DNA from: Gemmatimonadota bacterium
GTDB taxonomy: Bacteria; Gemmatimonadota; Gemmatimonadetes; Longimicrobiales; RSA9
Assembly: GCA_019689775.1 (NCBI GenBank)
Contig: JADGGV010000020.1
Span: 1-19,543, forward strand
Length of the DNA stretch: 19,543 nt
Reading direction: 5' to 3'
The position numbers and the translations under genes are program-made. Position 1 is the stretch's first letter, and each line of letters opens with the position of its first letter. Of the stretch, positions 1 to 7,142 are shown piece by piece. The notes beneath the pieces were generated by a model. That model searched no databases. It was not told the DNA's origin and saw nothing but the letters and a program-made list of their open reading frames with translations.

Positions 1-82
1 GAGGGCGCGGGGGCGGCAGCCGCGCCGGTCGGCGCGACCGCGGGGGCGGCGCTCGCTCCGCCGCAGACGGGAGATGTGACGA
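1..82. other. Contig edge and leader of the catabolic operon, no gene assigned
   Basis: The first 82 bases carry no gene I can support. One forward frame ends in TGA at 77-79, four bases before the first ATG, but its translation is almost entirely arginine and glycine, which is typical of a wrong frame in GC-rich DNA. Another frame is alanine- and proline-rich and stays open through the whole first gene, so it cannot be an independent gene end. A purine-rich GGGAGA at about 69-74 is the likely ribosome binding site for the ATG at 83. No promoter is recognisable, so the operon may begin further upstream. Confidence 0.5.
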
Positions 83-1558
83 ATGGCGACGACCGAGGTC
101 ATGCTGGCGCGACGCGCGCCGAACCGCCTCTATATCGGCGGCGCGTGGGTGGAGTCCCGAAGCGGCGAGACGTTCGCCACGCGCCACCCGGCGACGGGTG
201 CGGTGCTGGCGGAGGTGCCCGCGGCCGGGGCGGAGGACGTGGACGCGGCGGTAAAGACAGCGCGGCGGGCGTTCGAGGCTGGCGCCTGGACCGGGATGGA
301 CGCGGCCGATCGGGCGCTGCTCCTCTGGCGCATTGCGGACGCGATGGAGGCGCGCCGGGACGAGCTGGTCCGGCTGGAGGTGCTGGACAACGGGAAGCGG
401 ATCCGCGAGGCGGAGATCGACATCCGCGACGCGATCGACGCGTTTCGCTACTACGCCGGCTGGACCACAAAGCTTCAGGGGGACACGCTCCCGGTGCGCG
501 GGAACGTCCTCAACTACACGCTGCGAGAGCCGGTCGGCGTGGTCGGCGCGATCATCCCGTGGAACTTCCCGCTGCTGATGGCGGCGTGGAAGGTGGCGCC
601 GGCGCTTGCGTGCGCGAACACGGTGGTGCTGAAGCCGGCGGAGCAGACGCCGCTCAGCGCGCTGGAGCTGGCGGCGATCGCGCACGAGGTGGGGCTCCCC
701 GCCGGGGTGTTGAACGTGGTGACCGGCTTCGGCGAGACGGCCGGCGCGGCGCTGGTGCGCCACCCCGACGTGGACAAGATCGCGTTCACGGGCTCGACGG
801 CCGTGGGGCGCCTCATCATGCAGGAGGCGGCCGGGACGCTGAAGAAGGTCTCGCTCGAGCTGGGCGGGAAGTCCCCGAACATCGTGTTCGAGGACGCGGA
901 TCTCGAGGCCGCGGCGCGGGGCGCCTACACGGCGATCTTCTACAACTCGGGGCAGTGCTGCACGGCGGGCTCGCGGCTGCTGGTCCACGAGTCGGTGCAC
1001 GATGCGCTGGTCGAGAAGCTGGTGGAGCGGGCGGCGAAGGTTCAGCCCGGCGACCCGCTCGACCCGAAGACGCGCTTCGGCCCGCTGATCTCGCAGGAGC
1101 AGATGGAGCGGGTCCTGGGCTACATCGAGGCCGGGCGTGCGGAGGGCGCGGAGCTGCGGACGGGCGGCAAGCGCGCGCTCTACGGCGGCCAGGAGCAGGG
1201 TTACTGGGTGGAGCCGACGATCTTCGTCGGCGTCCGCCCCGATGCCACGATCGCGCGGGAGGAGATCTTCGGGCCGGTCCTGGCCGTGACCTCGTTCGCG
1301 GACGAGGACGAGGCAGTGCGCCTCGCGAACGACACGGTCTACGGCCTGGCCGCCGGCGTCTGGACGCGCGACGTGAAGCGGGCGCACCGCGTCGCCCGGC
1401 GGTTGAACGCGGGCACGGTGTGGATCAACACGTACCATCCGCTGGACGCCGCCTCCCCGTTCGGCGGCTACAAGCAGTCGGGGTACGGCCGCGAGCTGGG
1501 CGCCTACGCCCTCGACCTCTACACCCAGATCAAGAGCGTCTGGGTGGACCTGAGCTGA
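83..1558 (+). CDS. NAD(P)-dependent aldehyde dehydrogenase (ALDH superfamily, betaine/phenylacetaldehyde dehydrogenase-like)
   Basis: This 491-residue protein oxidises an aldehyde to the acid in the cytoplasm, using NAD or NADP; the length is normal for the family. Visible motifs are the PWNFP segment with Asn161, the cofactor-binding lysine in LKPAEQ (Lys184), the Rossmann turn FTGSTAVG (235-242), the general base in LELGGKSP (Glu259), the nucleophile in GQCC (Cys293) and EEIFGP (Glu394, Phe396). The ATG at 83 has GGGAGA about eight bases upstream. Only five bases separate it from the thiolase, so the two are probably co-transcribed. With PaaJ-, PaaG-, PaaH- and PaaF-like neighbours it could oxidise the semialdehyde made by ring opening of oxepin-CoA (the job of the PaaZ dehydrogenase domain) or make phenylacetate from phenylacetaldehyde. 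The family is certain; the substrate is inference. Confidence 0.95.
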   Translation: MATTEVMLARRAPNRLYIGGAWVESRSGETFATRHPATGAVLAEVPAAGAEDVDAAVKTARRAFEAGAWTGMDAADRALLLWRIADAMEARRDELVRLEVLDNGKRIREAEIDIRDAIDAFRYYAGWTTKLQGDTLPVRGNVLNYTLREPVGVVGAIIPWNFPLLMAAWKVAPALACANTVVLKPAEQTPLSALELAAIAHEVGLPAGVLNVVTGFGETAGAALVRHPDVDKIAFTGSTAVGRLIMQEAAGTLKKVSLELGGKSPNIVFEDADLEAAARGAYTAIFYNSGQCCTAGSRLLVHESVHDALVEKLVERAAKVQPGDPLDPKTRFGPLISQEQMERVLGYIEAGRAEGAELRTGGKRALYGGQEQGYWVEPTIFVGVRPDATIAREEIFGPVLAVTSFADEDEAVRLANDTVYGLAAGVWTRDVKRAHRVARRLNAGTVWINTYHPLDAASPFGGYKQSGYGRELGAYALDLYTQIKSVWVDLS

Positions 1559-1563
1559 GCGAC

Positions 1564-2766
1564 ATGCGAGAAGCCTGGATCATCGATGCGGTCCGAACGC
1601 CGATCGGCCGGCACGGCGGCAGCCTGGCCGCGGTGCGCCCGGACGACCTGGCGGCCGTCGCGGTGTCCGCGGTCGTGCGGCGCACGGGGATCGACCCGGC
1701 GCTGATCGAGGACGTCATCCTCGGCTGCGCGAACCAGGCCGGCGAGGACAACCGCAACGTGGCGCGGATGGCCGCGCTCCTGGCCGGTCTGCCGGTCTCG
1801 GTCGCCGGGCAGACGGTCAACCGGCTGTGTGGCTCCGGGCTCCAGGCGGTGAACTCGGCGTTCCAGGCGATCCTCGCCGGCGAGGGTACGGTCTTCGTCG
1901 CCGGCGGGGTGGAGTCGATGAGCCGCGCGCCGTGGGTGATGCTGAAGCCGGCCGACGGCTACGCGCGGGGCGCGCCGGAGATCGCCGACACGGTGCTGGG
2001 CTGGCGGTTCGTGAACGGGCGGTTCCCGGCGGACTACACGGTCTCGCTCGGGGAGACGGCCGAGCGGGTGGCCGAGCGCTACGGCGTCTCGCGGGAGGAC
2101 CAGGATGCGTTCGCGCTGGAGAGTCAGCGCCGCGCCGCGGCGGCGATCGAGAGCGGTCGCTTCCGGGCCGAGATCGTGCCGGTCGAGGTGCCGCGGCGGA
2201 AGGGCGAGCCGCTGCACGTCGAGGCGGACGAGCACCCGCGTCCCGACACGACGCTGGAGAAGCTGGCCGCGCTCCCGCCGGTCTTCCGCAAGGGCGGCAC
2301 GGTGACGGCTGGCAACTCGTCGGGGCTGAACGACGGCGCGGCGGCGCTGCTGATCGTGGAGGCGCGCCGCGCCGCCGAGCTGGGCCTGCGGCCGATAGCG
2401 CGCATCGTCGCCACGGCGGTGGCCGGCGTCGAGCCGGACCTCATGGGGATGGGCCCGGTGCCGGCGAGCCGGAAGGTGCTCGAGCGCGCCGGCCGCAGCG
2501 TGGGCGACGTCGCCTTGACGGAGCTGAACGAGGCGTTCGCGGCGCAGGCGGTCGCGTGCATGCGGGAGCTGGAGCTGGACCCGGCGCGCGTGAACGTCAA
2601 CGGCGGCGCGATCGCATTGGGCCACCCGCTCGGCTGCTCCGGCGCGCGCCTGCTCGCCACGCTCGTCCACGAGCTGGCGCGGCGCGGCGGCGGCACCGGG
2701 CTGGCCACCATGTGCATCGGGGTGGGTCAAGGGATCGCCACGGTGGTGGACGTGGAGGGGCGATGA
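1564..2766 (+). CDS. paaJ: Acetyl-CoA acyltransferase, 3-oxoadipyl-CoA thiolase type
   Basis: This 400-residue thiolase cleaves a 3-oxoacyl-CoA with coenzyme A. The catalytic set is complete: nucleophile Cys89 in NRLCGSG, His354 in GHPLGCSG and Cys384 in MCIGVGQG. The stretch GCANQAGEDNRNVARMA (residues 54-70) is typical of PaaJ/PcaF enzymes, which split 3-oxoadipyl-CoA into succinyl-CoA and acetyl-CoA in aromatic catabolism. Its frame is open far upstream across the aldehyde dehydrogenase, but homology begins at this ATG (MREAWIIDA), five bases after the preceding stop. Its stop overlaps the next start (ATGA at 2763-2766), indicating translational coupling. The gene symbol rests on the signature plus neighbours; a general acetyl-CoA acetyltransferase is the alternative. 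Confidence 0.88.
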   Translation: MREAWIIDAVRTPIGRHGGSLAAVRPDDLAAVAVSAVVRRTGIDPALIEDVILGCANQAGEDNRNVARMAALLAGLPVSVAGQTVNRLCGSGLQAVNSAFQAILAGEGTVFVAGGVESMSRAPWVMLKPADGYARGAPEIADTVLGWRFVNGRFPADYTVSLGETAERVAERYGVSREDQDAFALESQRRAAAAIESGRFRAEIVPVEVPRRKGEPLHVEADEHPRPDTTLEKLAALPPVFRKGGTVTAGNSSGLNDGAAALLIVEARRAAELGLRPIARIVATAVAGVEPDLMGMGPVPASRKVLERAGRSVGDVALTELNEAFAAQAVACMRELELDPARVNVNGGAIALGHPLGCSGARLLATLVHELARRGGGTGLATMCIGVGQGIATVVDVEGR

Positions 2767-3584
2767 ACGGCAAGCACATCGCCGTGGAGCGCGACGGCGC
2801 GGTGGCCTGGGTGCGGATCAACCGGCCCGAGCGGCTGAACGCGTTCGTCGGCACCATGCGCGAGGATCTCGACGCGGCGCTGGAGGCGCTGGAGGCCGAC
2901 GAGGACATCCACTGCATCGTGATTACCGGCGTCGGGCGGGCGTTCTCCACCGGCGGCGACGTCGCCTACATGGCCGAGCTGATCGAGGCCGGGGACGCGG
3001 CGCGGTTCGAGGCGCTGGTGCGCGCGGGCGCCCGGATCGTGGAGCGCATCGACCGCATGAGCACGCCGGTCGTGGCGGCGGTGAACGGGCCGGCGGCCGG
3101 GGCCGGCGCCTGCCTCGCGCTCGCCTGCGACGTGCGGATCGCGAGCGAGACGGCGAGCATCGGCTTCGGCTTCGCGCGCGTCGGGCTGCACCCGGATTGG
3201 GGCGGGAGCTACTTCCTGCCGCGGCTCGTCGGACCGGCGCTGGCGGCGGAGCTGATCTTCACCGGCGGGATGCTGGGCGCCGAGCGAGCCGAGCGGCTCG
3301 GCCTGTTCAACCGCGTGGTGCCGCCGGCCGAGCTGGAGCCAGCGACGCGCGGGCTGGCCGGGCAGATCGCCGCCGCGCCGCGCGGCGTGATCGCGGCGGC
3401 GAAGCGCTCGATCCGGCGCGCCCTGAACGCCTCCCTGCCCGAGGTGCTGGAGATGGAGGTCGAGGCGCAGCTCGCCGCGTTCCGCTCGCCGGACTTCCGC
3501 GAGGGGATCTCGGCATTCCTCGAGAAGCGGACGCCGCGCTTCGGCCGGCGGGGAAACGGAGGCGCACGGGAGGTGGCCTCGTGA
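2763..3584 (+). CDS. paaG: Crotonase-family isomerase, PaaG-like
   Basis: This 273-residue crotonase-fold protein has the family oxyanion-hole segments FSTGGD (61-66) and NGPAAGAGAC (108-117). Both glutamates that activate water in true enoyl-CoA hydratases are absent: Cys117 and Phe137 occupy the two positions, which lie 20 residues apart. An aspartate is present in HPDWGG (Asp145). In isomerase members such as PaaG, an Asp in this region carries out the chemistry, so isomerisation (1,2-epoxyphenylacetyl-CoA to oxepin-CoA, or a double-bond shift) is more likely than hydration. The end of the protein has the common FREGI..FLEKR pattern. It overlaps the thiolase by four bases and the next gene by GTGA. 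Crotonase is certain; the PaaG role is inferred from the missing residues and the operon. Confidence 0.82.
   Translation: MNGKHIAVERDGAVAWVRINRPERLNAFVGTMREDLDAALEALEADEDIHCIVITGVGRAFSTGGDVAYMAELIEAGDAARFEALVRAGARIVERIDRMSTPVVAAVNGPAAGAGACLALACDVRIASETASIGFGFARVGLHPDWGGSYFLPRLVGPALAAELIFTGGMLGAERAERLGLFNRVVPPAELEPATRGLAGQIAAAPRGVIAAAKRSIRRALNASLPEVLEMEVEAQLAAFRSPDFREGISAFLEKRTPRFGRRGNGGAREVAS
3569..3573 (+). promoter_or_regulatory. Ribosome binding site GGAGG deciding a GTG start
   Basis: GGAGG lies seven bases before the GTG at 3581, inside the end of the preceding crotonase gene. It supports the GTG start of the 3-hydroxyacyl-CoA dehydrogenase, for which no nearby ATG exists. Confidence 0.7.
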
Positions 3585-4441
3585 GGGAGCGGATCGAGCG
3601 CGTCGCGGTGCTGGGCGCCGGGACGATGGGGCACGGGATCGCCCAGGTGGCCGCGCTGGCCGGGCTGGACGTCGCTCTGGTGGACGCGTCCGAGGCGGCG
3701 CTGACGCGCGGCGTCGAGAACATCCGGCGGAACCTGGACGAGGGCGTCTCGCGCGGGAAGGTCACGGCCGAGCAGCGCGCGGAGGCACTGGCGCGGCTGC
3801 GCCCGGAGCGTAGCCTGGGCGCGGCCGTGCGCAAGGCGGACCTGGTCGTGGAGGCCGTGCCGGAGCGCTTCGACCTGAAGGTGCAGGTCTTCGCGGAGGT
3901 CGAGGCGGACGCGCCGGCGGACGCGATCCTGGCGACGAACACCTCGAGCCTGTCCGTTACGGACCTCCAGTCAACGCTGCGCCGGCCGGAACGGGTGGTG
4001 GGGCTGCACTTCTTCAATCCCGTCCACATCATGCGGCTGGTCGAGGTCGTGCGCGGGCGCCGCAGCGACGAGGGCGTCGTCGCGGCGGCGGTCGCGTTCG
4101 CGCAGCGGCTGGGCAAGGACCCGATCGTGGTGAACGATGCGCCCGGGTTCGCCTCCTCGCGCCTCGGCGTCGCGCTCGGGCTCGAGGCGATGCGGATGCT
4201 GGAGGAAGGCGTCGCCTCCGCGGAGGACATCGACAAGGCGATGGAGCTGGGCTACCGCCACCCGATGGGGCCGTTGAAACTCACGGATCTGGTGGGGCTC
4301 GACGTCCGGCTGAGCATCGCGGAGTACCTTCACGAGAAGCTCGGTGCGGAGCGGTTCCGGCCGCCGGAGATCCTGCGGCGGCTCGTCGCCGAAGGGAAGC
4401 TGGGGAAGAAGACCGGCCAGGGCTTCTACAACTGGGAGTAG
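3581..4441 (+). CDS. paaH: 3-hydroxyacyl-CoA dehydrogenase (Hbd/PaaH type)
   Basis: This 286-residue NAD-dependent enzyme oxidises an L-3-hydroxyacyl-CoA to the 3-oxoacyl-CoA. It is the short stand-alone form, with no fused hydratase. The Rossmann motif GAGTMG is at 12-17, NTSSLS (120-125) contains the substrate Ser122, HFFNP supplies the catalytic His143, and Glu155 follows twelve residues later as expected. The C-terminal domain ends with the typical KLGKKTGQGFYNW. After PGF (198-200), the position often held by Asn is Ser203. The GTG start overlaps the stop of the preceding gene (GTGA, 3581-3584) and is preceded by a good GGAGG. In the PaaJ/PaaG/PaaF context the expected substrate is 3-hydroxyadipyl-CoA; 3-hydroxybutyryl-CoA is an equally plausible one. 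Confidence 0.9.
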   Translation: MRERIERVAVLGAGTMGHGIAQVAALAGLDVALVDASEAALTRGVENIRRNLDEGVSRGKVTAEQRAEALARLRPERSLGAAVRKADLVVEAVPERFDLKVQVFAEVEADAPADAILATNTSSLSVTDLQSTLRRPERVVGLHFFNPVHIMRLVEVVRGRRSDEGVVAAAVAFAQRLGKDPIVVNDAPGFASSRLGVALGLEAMRMLEEGVASAEDIDKAMELGYRHPMGPLKLTDLVGLDVRLSIAEYLHEKLGAERFRPPEILRRLVAEGKLGKKTGQGFYNWE

Positions 4442-4448
4442 GCGCGCG

Positions 4449-5231
4449 ATGCAGGACGAGTCGATGCTGCTGGAGATCCACGACGGCGGCTACGCGGTCC
4501 TCCGCGTCAACCGACCGGAGCGGCGGAACGCGCTGGACGCGGGGGTGCGGGAGGCGATCCTGCGGATCCTGGACCGCCTCCGGGACGACGACTCGGTTCG
4601 CGTCGTCGTGTTCACGGGCGCGGGGCCGAAGGCGTTCATCGCCGGCGCGGACATCGGCGAGTTCGCCGAGCGCAGCGCGATCGAGCAACGCGCGGTGATG
4701 GAGCGGCGGCGCGTGTTCGACGCGATCGCGGCGTACCCGAAGCCGACGATCGCGATGATCAACGGCTACGCCCTGGGCGGCGGCTGCGAGCTGGCGCTCG
4801 CGTGCGACGTCCGGATCGCGGCACGGTCGGCGAAGCTCGGTCAGCCGGAGATCAAGCTGGGCCTGATCCCGGGCGGCGGGGGCACGCAGCGGCTCCCGCG
4901 CCTCGTCGGATACGGCCAGGCGCTGCGGCTCATCCTGACCGGCGAGATGATCGACGCGGAGGAGGCGGCGCGGATCGGCCTGGTCGAGCTGGTCGTCGAC
5001 GACGACCAGCTCGAGGCGCGGACCCGGGAGATGGCCACGAGCATGGCGGCCCACTCGCCGCTCGCGCTGCGCCTCGCGAAGGACGCGGTCCGGGCCGCGC
5101 TCGAGATGCCGCTCGGCGCCGGGGTTCGCTACGAGCGCGAGCTGTTCGTCACCGCCTTCGGCAGCGAGGACCGGCGCGAAGGGGTCCGCGCCTTCCTCGA
5201 GAAGCGCCGGCCGGAGTTCCACGGCCGATGA
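4449..5231 (+). CDS. paaF: Enoyl-CoA hydratase (canonical crotonase, PaaF-like)
   Basis: This 260-residue protein hydrates a trans-2-enoyl-CoA to the 3-hydroxyacyl-CoA. Unlike the other crotonases in the window it keeps both catalytic glutamates: Glu114 in GGGCEL and Glu134 in GQPEIKLG. The segment IPGGGGTQRLPRLVG follows, as in standard hydratases. The oxyanion-hole segment FIAGADI is at 63-69. The ATG at 4449 lies seven bases after the dehydrogenase stop; an in-frame ATG five codons later is possible, since the ribosome binding site is weak. The stop overlaps the start of the serine hydrolase (ATGA). In this operon it would hydrate 2,3-dehydroadipyl-CoA and feed the 3-hydroxyacyl-CoA dehydrogenase. 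General fatty acid beta-oxidation is the alternative. Confidence 0.9.
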   Translation: MQDESMLLEIHDGGYAVLRVNRPERRNALDAGVREAILRILDRLRDDDSVRVVVFTGAGPKAFIAGADIGEFAERSAIEQRAVMERRRVFDAIAAYPKPTIAMINGYALGGGCELALACDVRIAARSAKLGQPEIKLGLIPGGGGTQRLPRLVGYGQALRLILTGEMIDAEEAARIGLVELVVDDDQLEARTREMATSMAAHSPLALRLAKDAVRAALEMPLGAGVRYERELFVTAFGSEDRREGVRAFLEKRRPEFHGR

Positions 5232-6238
5232 GCGCGCCTCGCGACGCACGCCGGGGGACGGCCGGCCGGTGTGGCGCGCCACGCGCGCGCCGCGGCGGCC
5301 GCCTGCGCGCGATGGCGGCCGCGCTGGCGGCGATCGTCCTCGCCGCGGCGGCCGCGCGCCCCGCGGCGGCGCAACAGGCCCAGCGCGCGATCCTTGCGTC
5401 GAAGCTGCGGGCCCAACTGGAGGCGATCGCCCAGGAGACGCCGGGCGTCGTCGGCATCCACGTCGTGGACCTGACCTCGGGCGAGCGCTTCGGCGTGAAC
5501 GACACACTGGTCTTCGCGCAGGGGAGCGCCATCAAGGTCGCGCTCCTCACGGAGCTGTACGCCGAGGCCGATGCCGGGAAGTTGGACCTCGCCGAGCGCC
5601 TACCGGTTCGAGACGCGGACAAGGCGGGCGGCAGCGGCGTGCTCCAGGGCTTCGGGAACGGCACCTCCCTCCTCTCGTTGCACGACCTCGCGGTCCTGAT
5701 GGTCGTGCTCTCGGACAACACGGCCACGAACATGCTGGTCGACCGGGTGGGGATGGACGCCGTGAACCGGCGGATGGCCGCGCTCGGCTTCCCGCACATC
5801 CGCTTCCAGCGCAAGATGATCCGGCCGGAGGAGAGCGCGCGCGGGAACGAGAACCTGGCGACGCCGGCGGAGGCGGCCGGCCTGATGGCGCGGATCGCGC
5901 GCTGTGAGCTGCCGATGTCCGCCGCGCGCTGCGCCGAGATGCGCGGCATCCTGGAGATCCCGAAGTCGGGCTCGTTCCCGGACCCGATCCCGCCCGGCAT
6001 CCGGGTGGCGTGGAAGCCAGGGTCGATCGCCGGCGTCGAGACGGCGTGGGGGATCGTGGAGCTGCGCGGGCGCCCCTATGCGATGGCGGTCATGGTGAAC
6101 TACTCGGATGCCGACGCGGCGTCGGCAGCGATCCGGCGCGCCTCGGCCGCCGCGTTCGACCACTTCCGCCGGCTGGCGGGCGCAACCGCGTGGGGCACGC
6201 GCGTACCGGTCGAGCTGATGGAGAAGCTGAAGCCGTAA
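5228..6238 (+). CDS. Exported class A beta-lactamase-like serine hydrolase
   Basis: This 336-residue protein belongs to the class A beta-lactamase / D-Ala-D-Ala peptidase fold. An arginine-rich N-terminus is followed by a hydrophobic alanine-rich segment (about 29-43) and an Ala-Ala-Gln site near 48-50, indicating a signal peptide and a periplasmic location. The acylation motif SAIK gives Ser100 and Lys103, and SDN is at 162-164. The third motif is KPG (263-265) instead of KTG. The deacylating glutamate of the omega loop of true beta-lactamases is not recognisable; the region reads PEESARGNENLATP (200-213). It is therefore more likely a peptidoglycan-related or other serine hydrolase than a resistance enzyme. 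The ATG overlaps the hydratase stop; the in-frame ATG at 5312 would leave a shorter signal peptide. Why it sits in a catabolic operon is not clear. Confidence 0.85.
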   Translation: MSAPRDARRGTAGRCGAPRARRGGRLRAMAAALAAIVLAAAAARPAAAQQAQRAILASKLRAQLEAIAQETPGVVGIHVVDLTSGERFGVNDTLVFAQGSAIKVALLTELYAEADAGKLDLAERLPVRDADKAGGSGVLQGFGNGTSLLSLHDLAVLMVVLSDNTATNMLVDRVGMDAVNRRMAALGFPHIRFQRKMIRPEESARGNENLATPAEAAGLMARIARCELPMSAARCAEMRGILEIPKSGSFPDPIPPGIRVAWKPGSIAGVETAWGIVELRGRPYAMAVMVNYSDADAASAAIRRASAAAFDHFRRLAGATAWGTRVPVELMEKLKP

Positions 6239-6257
6239 CCCCGTCCGCGAGGGCCCG

Positions 6258-6515
6258 ATGGCGCAGAACCCGTTCGGCGACGATTCCCTTCCCCGTCCCC
6301 GGCGGACGAACCCGTTCGGCGAGGACGACGGCTCGACGTCGGTCGCGGCCGCGGTCGAGAAGATGGACAACGCCGCACGGAAGATCCGCACGCTGCGAAC
6401 CCAGATCGGCGCCGAAGGGCTGACGTTGCCGGCGACGCGGGAGCTGATCGACCAGGTCGCGACGGCGATCGAGGCGGCGGCTGCCGCCCTGCGCGGCATC
6501 CAGGGCGGCAGCTAG
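6258..6515 (+). CDS. Small NPFG-repeat protein of unknown function
   Basis: This is an 85-residue protein I do not recognise. Residues 4-9 and 18-23 hold a repeated NPFG[D/E]D motif in a proline- and acid-rich, probably disordered, N-terminus. The remainder (about 29-80) is alanine-rich with spaced hydrophobics and reads like two amphipathic helices. There is no signal peptide or membrane segment. The ATG at 6258 is preceded by GAGGG at 6249-6253 and lies 19 bases after the serine hydrolase stop, so it is probably the last gene of the plus-strand operon. GC-rich third positions and the ribosome binding site support real coding. Confidence 0.65.
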   Translation: MAQNPFGDDSLPRPRRTNPFGEDDGSTSVAAAVEKMDNAARKIRTLRTQIGAEGLTLPATRELIDQVATAIEAAAAALRGIQGGS

Positions 6516-6521
6516 CCGGGT

Positions 6522-6554
6522 GGGGGCGGGCGCGGTACCGCCCCGATCGCCCCC
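6522..6554. terminator. Possible bidirectional terminator between convergent genes
   Basis: An imperfect G-rich/C-rich inverted repeat surrounds the palindrome GCGGTACCGC in the gap between the plus-strand operon end and the convergent minus-strand gene. There is no T tract, so intrinsic termination is uncertain. Confidence 0.3.
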
Positions 6555-6572
6555 TTGGGCGCGCCGGCGCCC

Positions 6573-7034
6573 TCAGTCCGCGGCGCCCGCCTCGGGAAAG
6601 ATGAGCTTCTCCGGCCGCCGCGGCGGCTCCGCCTCGGGCGCGGCGCGCGCGTCCGCCGGACGGCCTGCCTCGTCCCCCGCCTCCTCTCCCTCCGCCTCGA
6701 GCCCCCCCGCCGCCGGCGTGCGATGCACGAGCCTCGCGAGGAGGATCCGCTCCGCTCGGATGTCGTGCCCGAGGTGGACGAGCAGCCGCACGAGGTCGCC
6801 GCCGCCCCACAGCACGATGGCGAACACGAACGTGCGCGCGGCCTCGCCGAGGAGCACCGGTAGGCTCGAGACGCCCTGGAACTGGAGGCCGGCGACGAAC
6901 TCGCCGATGAGCGCGACGACCAGGAAGACGGCGGCCGCCTTGAAGAGGCGGGACACCCACTGCAACGCGGTGTACGGCTCGATGTCGCTCTGGCGGACGG
7001 CCCCGGCGACGGCCCGCAGTCTCTTGTCGCTCAT
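6573..7034 (-). CDS. Two-helix membrane protein of unknown function
   Basis: This 153-residue protein is not one I recognise. A short cytosolic-looking N-terminus is followed by two hydrophobic segments, about residues 31-50 and 61-77, then a basic and acidic helix containing histidines (DLVRLLVHLGHDIRAERILL, 80-99). The tail, about residues 105-153, is proline-, alanine- and glutamate-rich and probably disordered. The ATG is at 7032-7034. It is convergent with the plus-strand operon and lies about 110 bases downstream of the GWxTD gene on the same strand, so it may be in that transcription unit or have its own promoter. The real reading frame is supported by sensible membrane topology and few rare residues. 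Confidence 0.7.
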   Translation of the reverse strand: MSDKRLRAVAGAVRQSDIEPYTALQWVSRLFKAAAVFLVVALIGEFVAGLQFQGVSSLPVLLGEAARTFVFAIVLWGGGDLVRLLVHLGHDIRAERILLARLVHRTPAAGGLEAEGEEAGDEAGRPADARAAPEAEPPRRPEKLIFPEAGAAD

Positions 7035-7142
7035 GGGTCAAACCTGCCTGCGTTCGGGTACAGGCACGGTTTTGCACGAACGGGGCCAGGGCGGGGTGCG
7101 GTCGAACGGCCGGCCGATCCCGGCCGCCGCCCGCGGGCGCCC
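7035..7142. other. Intergenic gap with small inverted repeat
   Basis: The 108 bases between the GWxTD gene and the membrane protein gene contain TGCCTG / CAGGCA arms (7045-7050 and 7061-7066) around a ten-base loop, about 11 bases upstream of the membrane protein start. I see no clear -35/-10 pair. In DNA this GC-rich, short hairpins are common by chance. Confidence 0.3.

Noticed and set aside
2..79. C-terminal end of an upstream gene stopping at TGA 77-79
   Set aside because: The frame translates to an almost pure Arg/Gly/Pro sequence typical of an incorrect frame; nothing supports coding.
1519..2730. 403-codon minus-strand frame opposite the thiolase
   Set aside because: Arg/His/Ala-rich antisense translation with no motif; the thiolase on the plus strand has all catalytic residues.
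76..2766. One continuous 896-codon frame spanning the aldehyde dehydrogenase and thiolase genes
   Set aside because: Only the part from 1564 has homology (thiolase). The upstream portion is an arginine/glycine-rich shadow frame of the aldehyde dehydrogenase, open because stop codons are rare at this GC content.
5228..6238. Antibiotic resistance gene (class A beta-lactamase)
   Set aside because: SxxK and SDN are present, but the omega-loop glutamate is not visible and KTG is KPG, so a resistance call is not supported.
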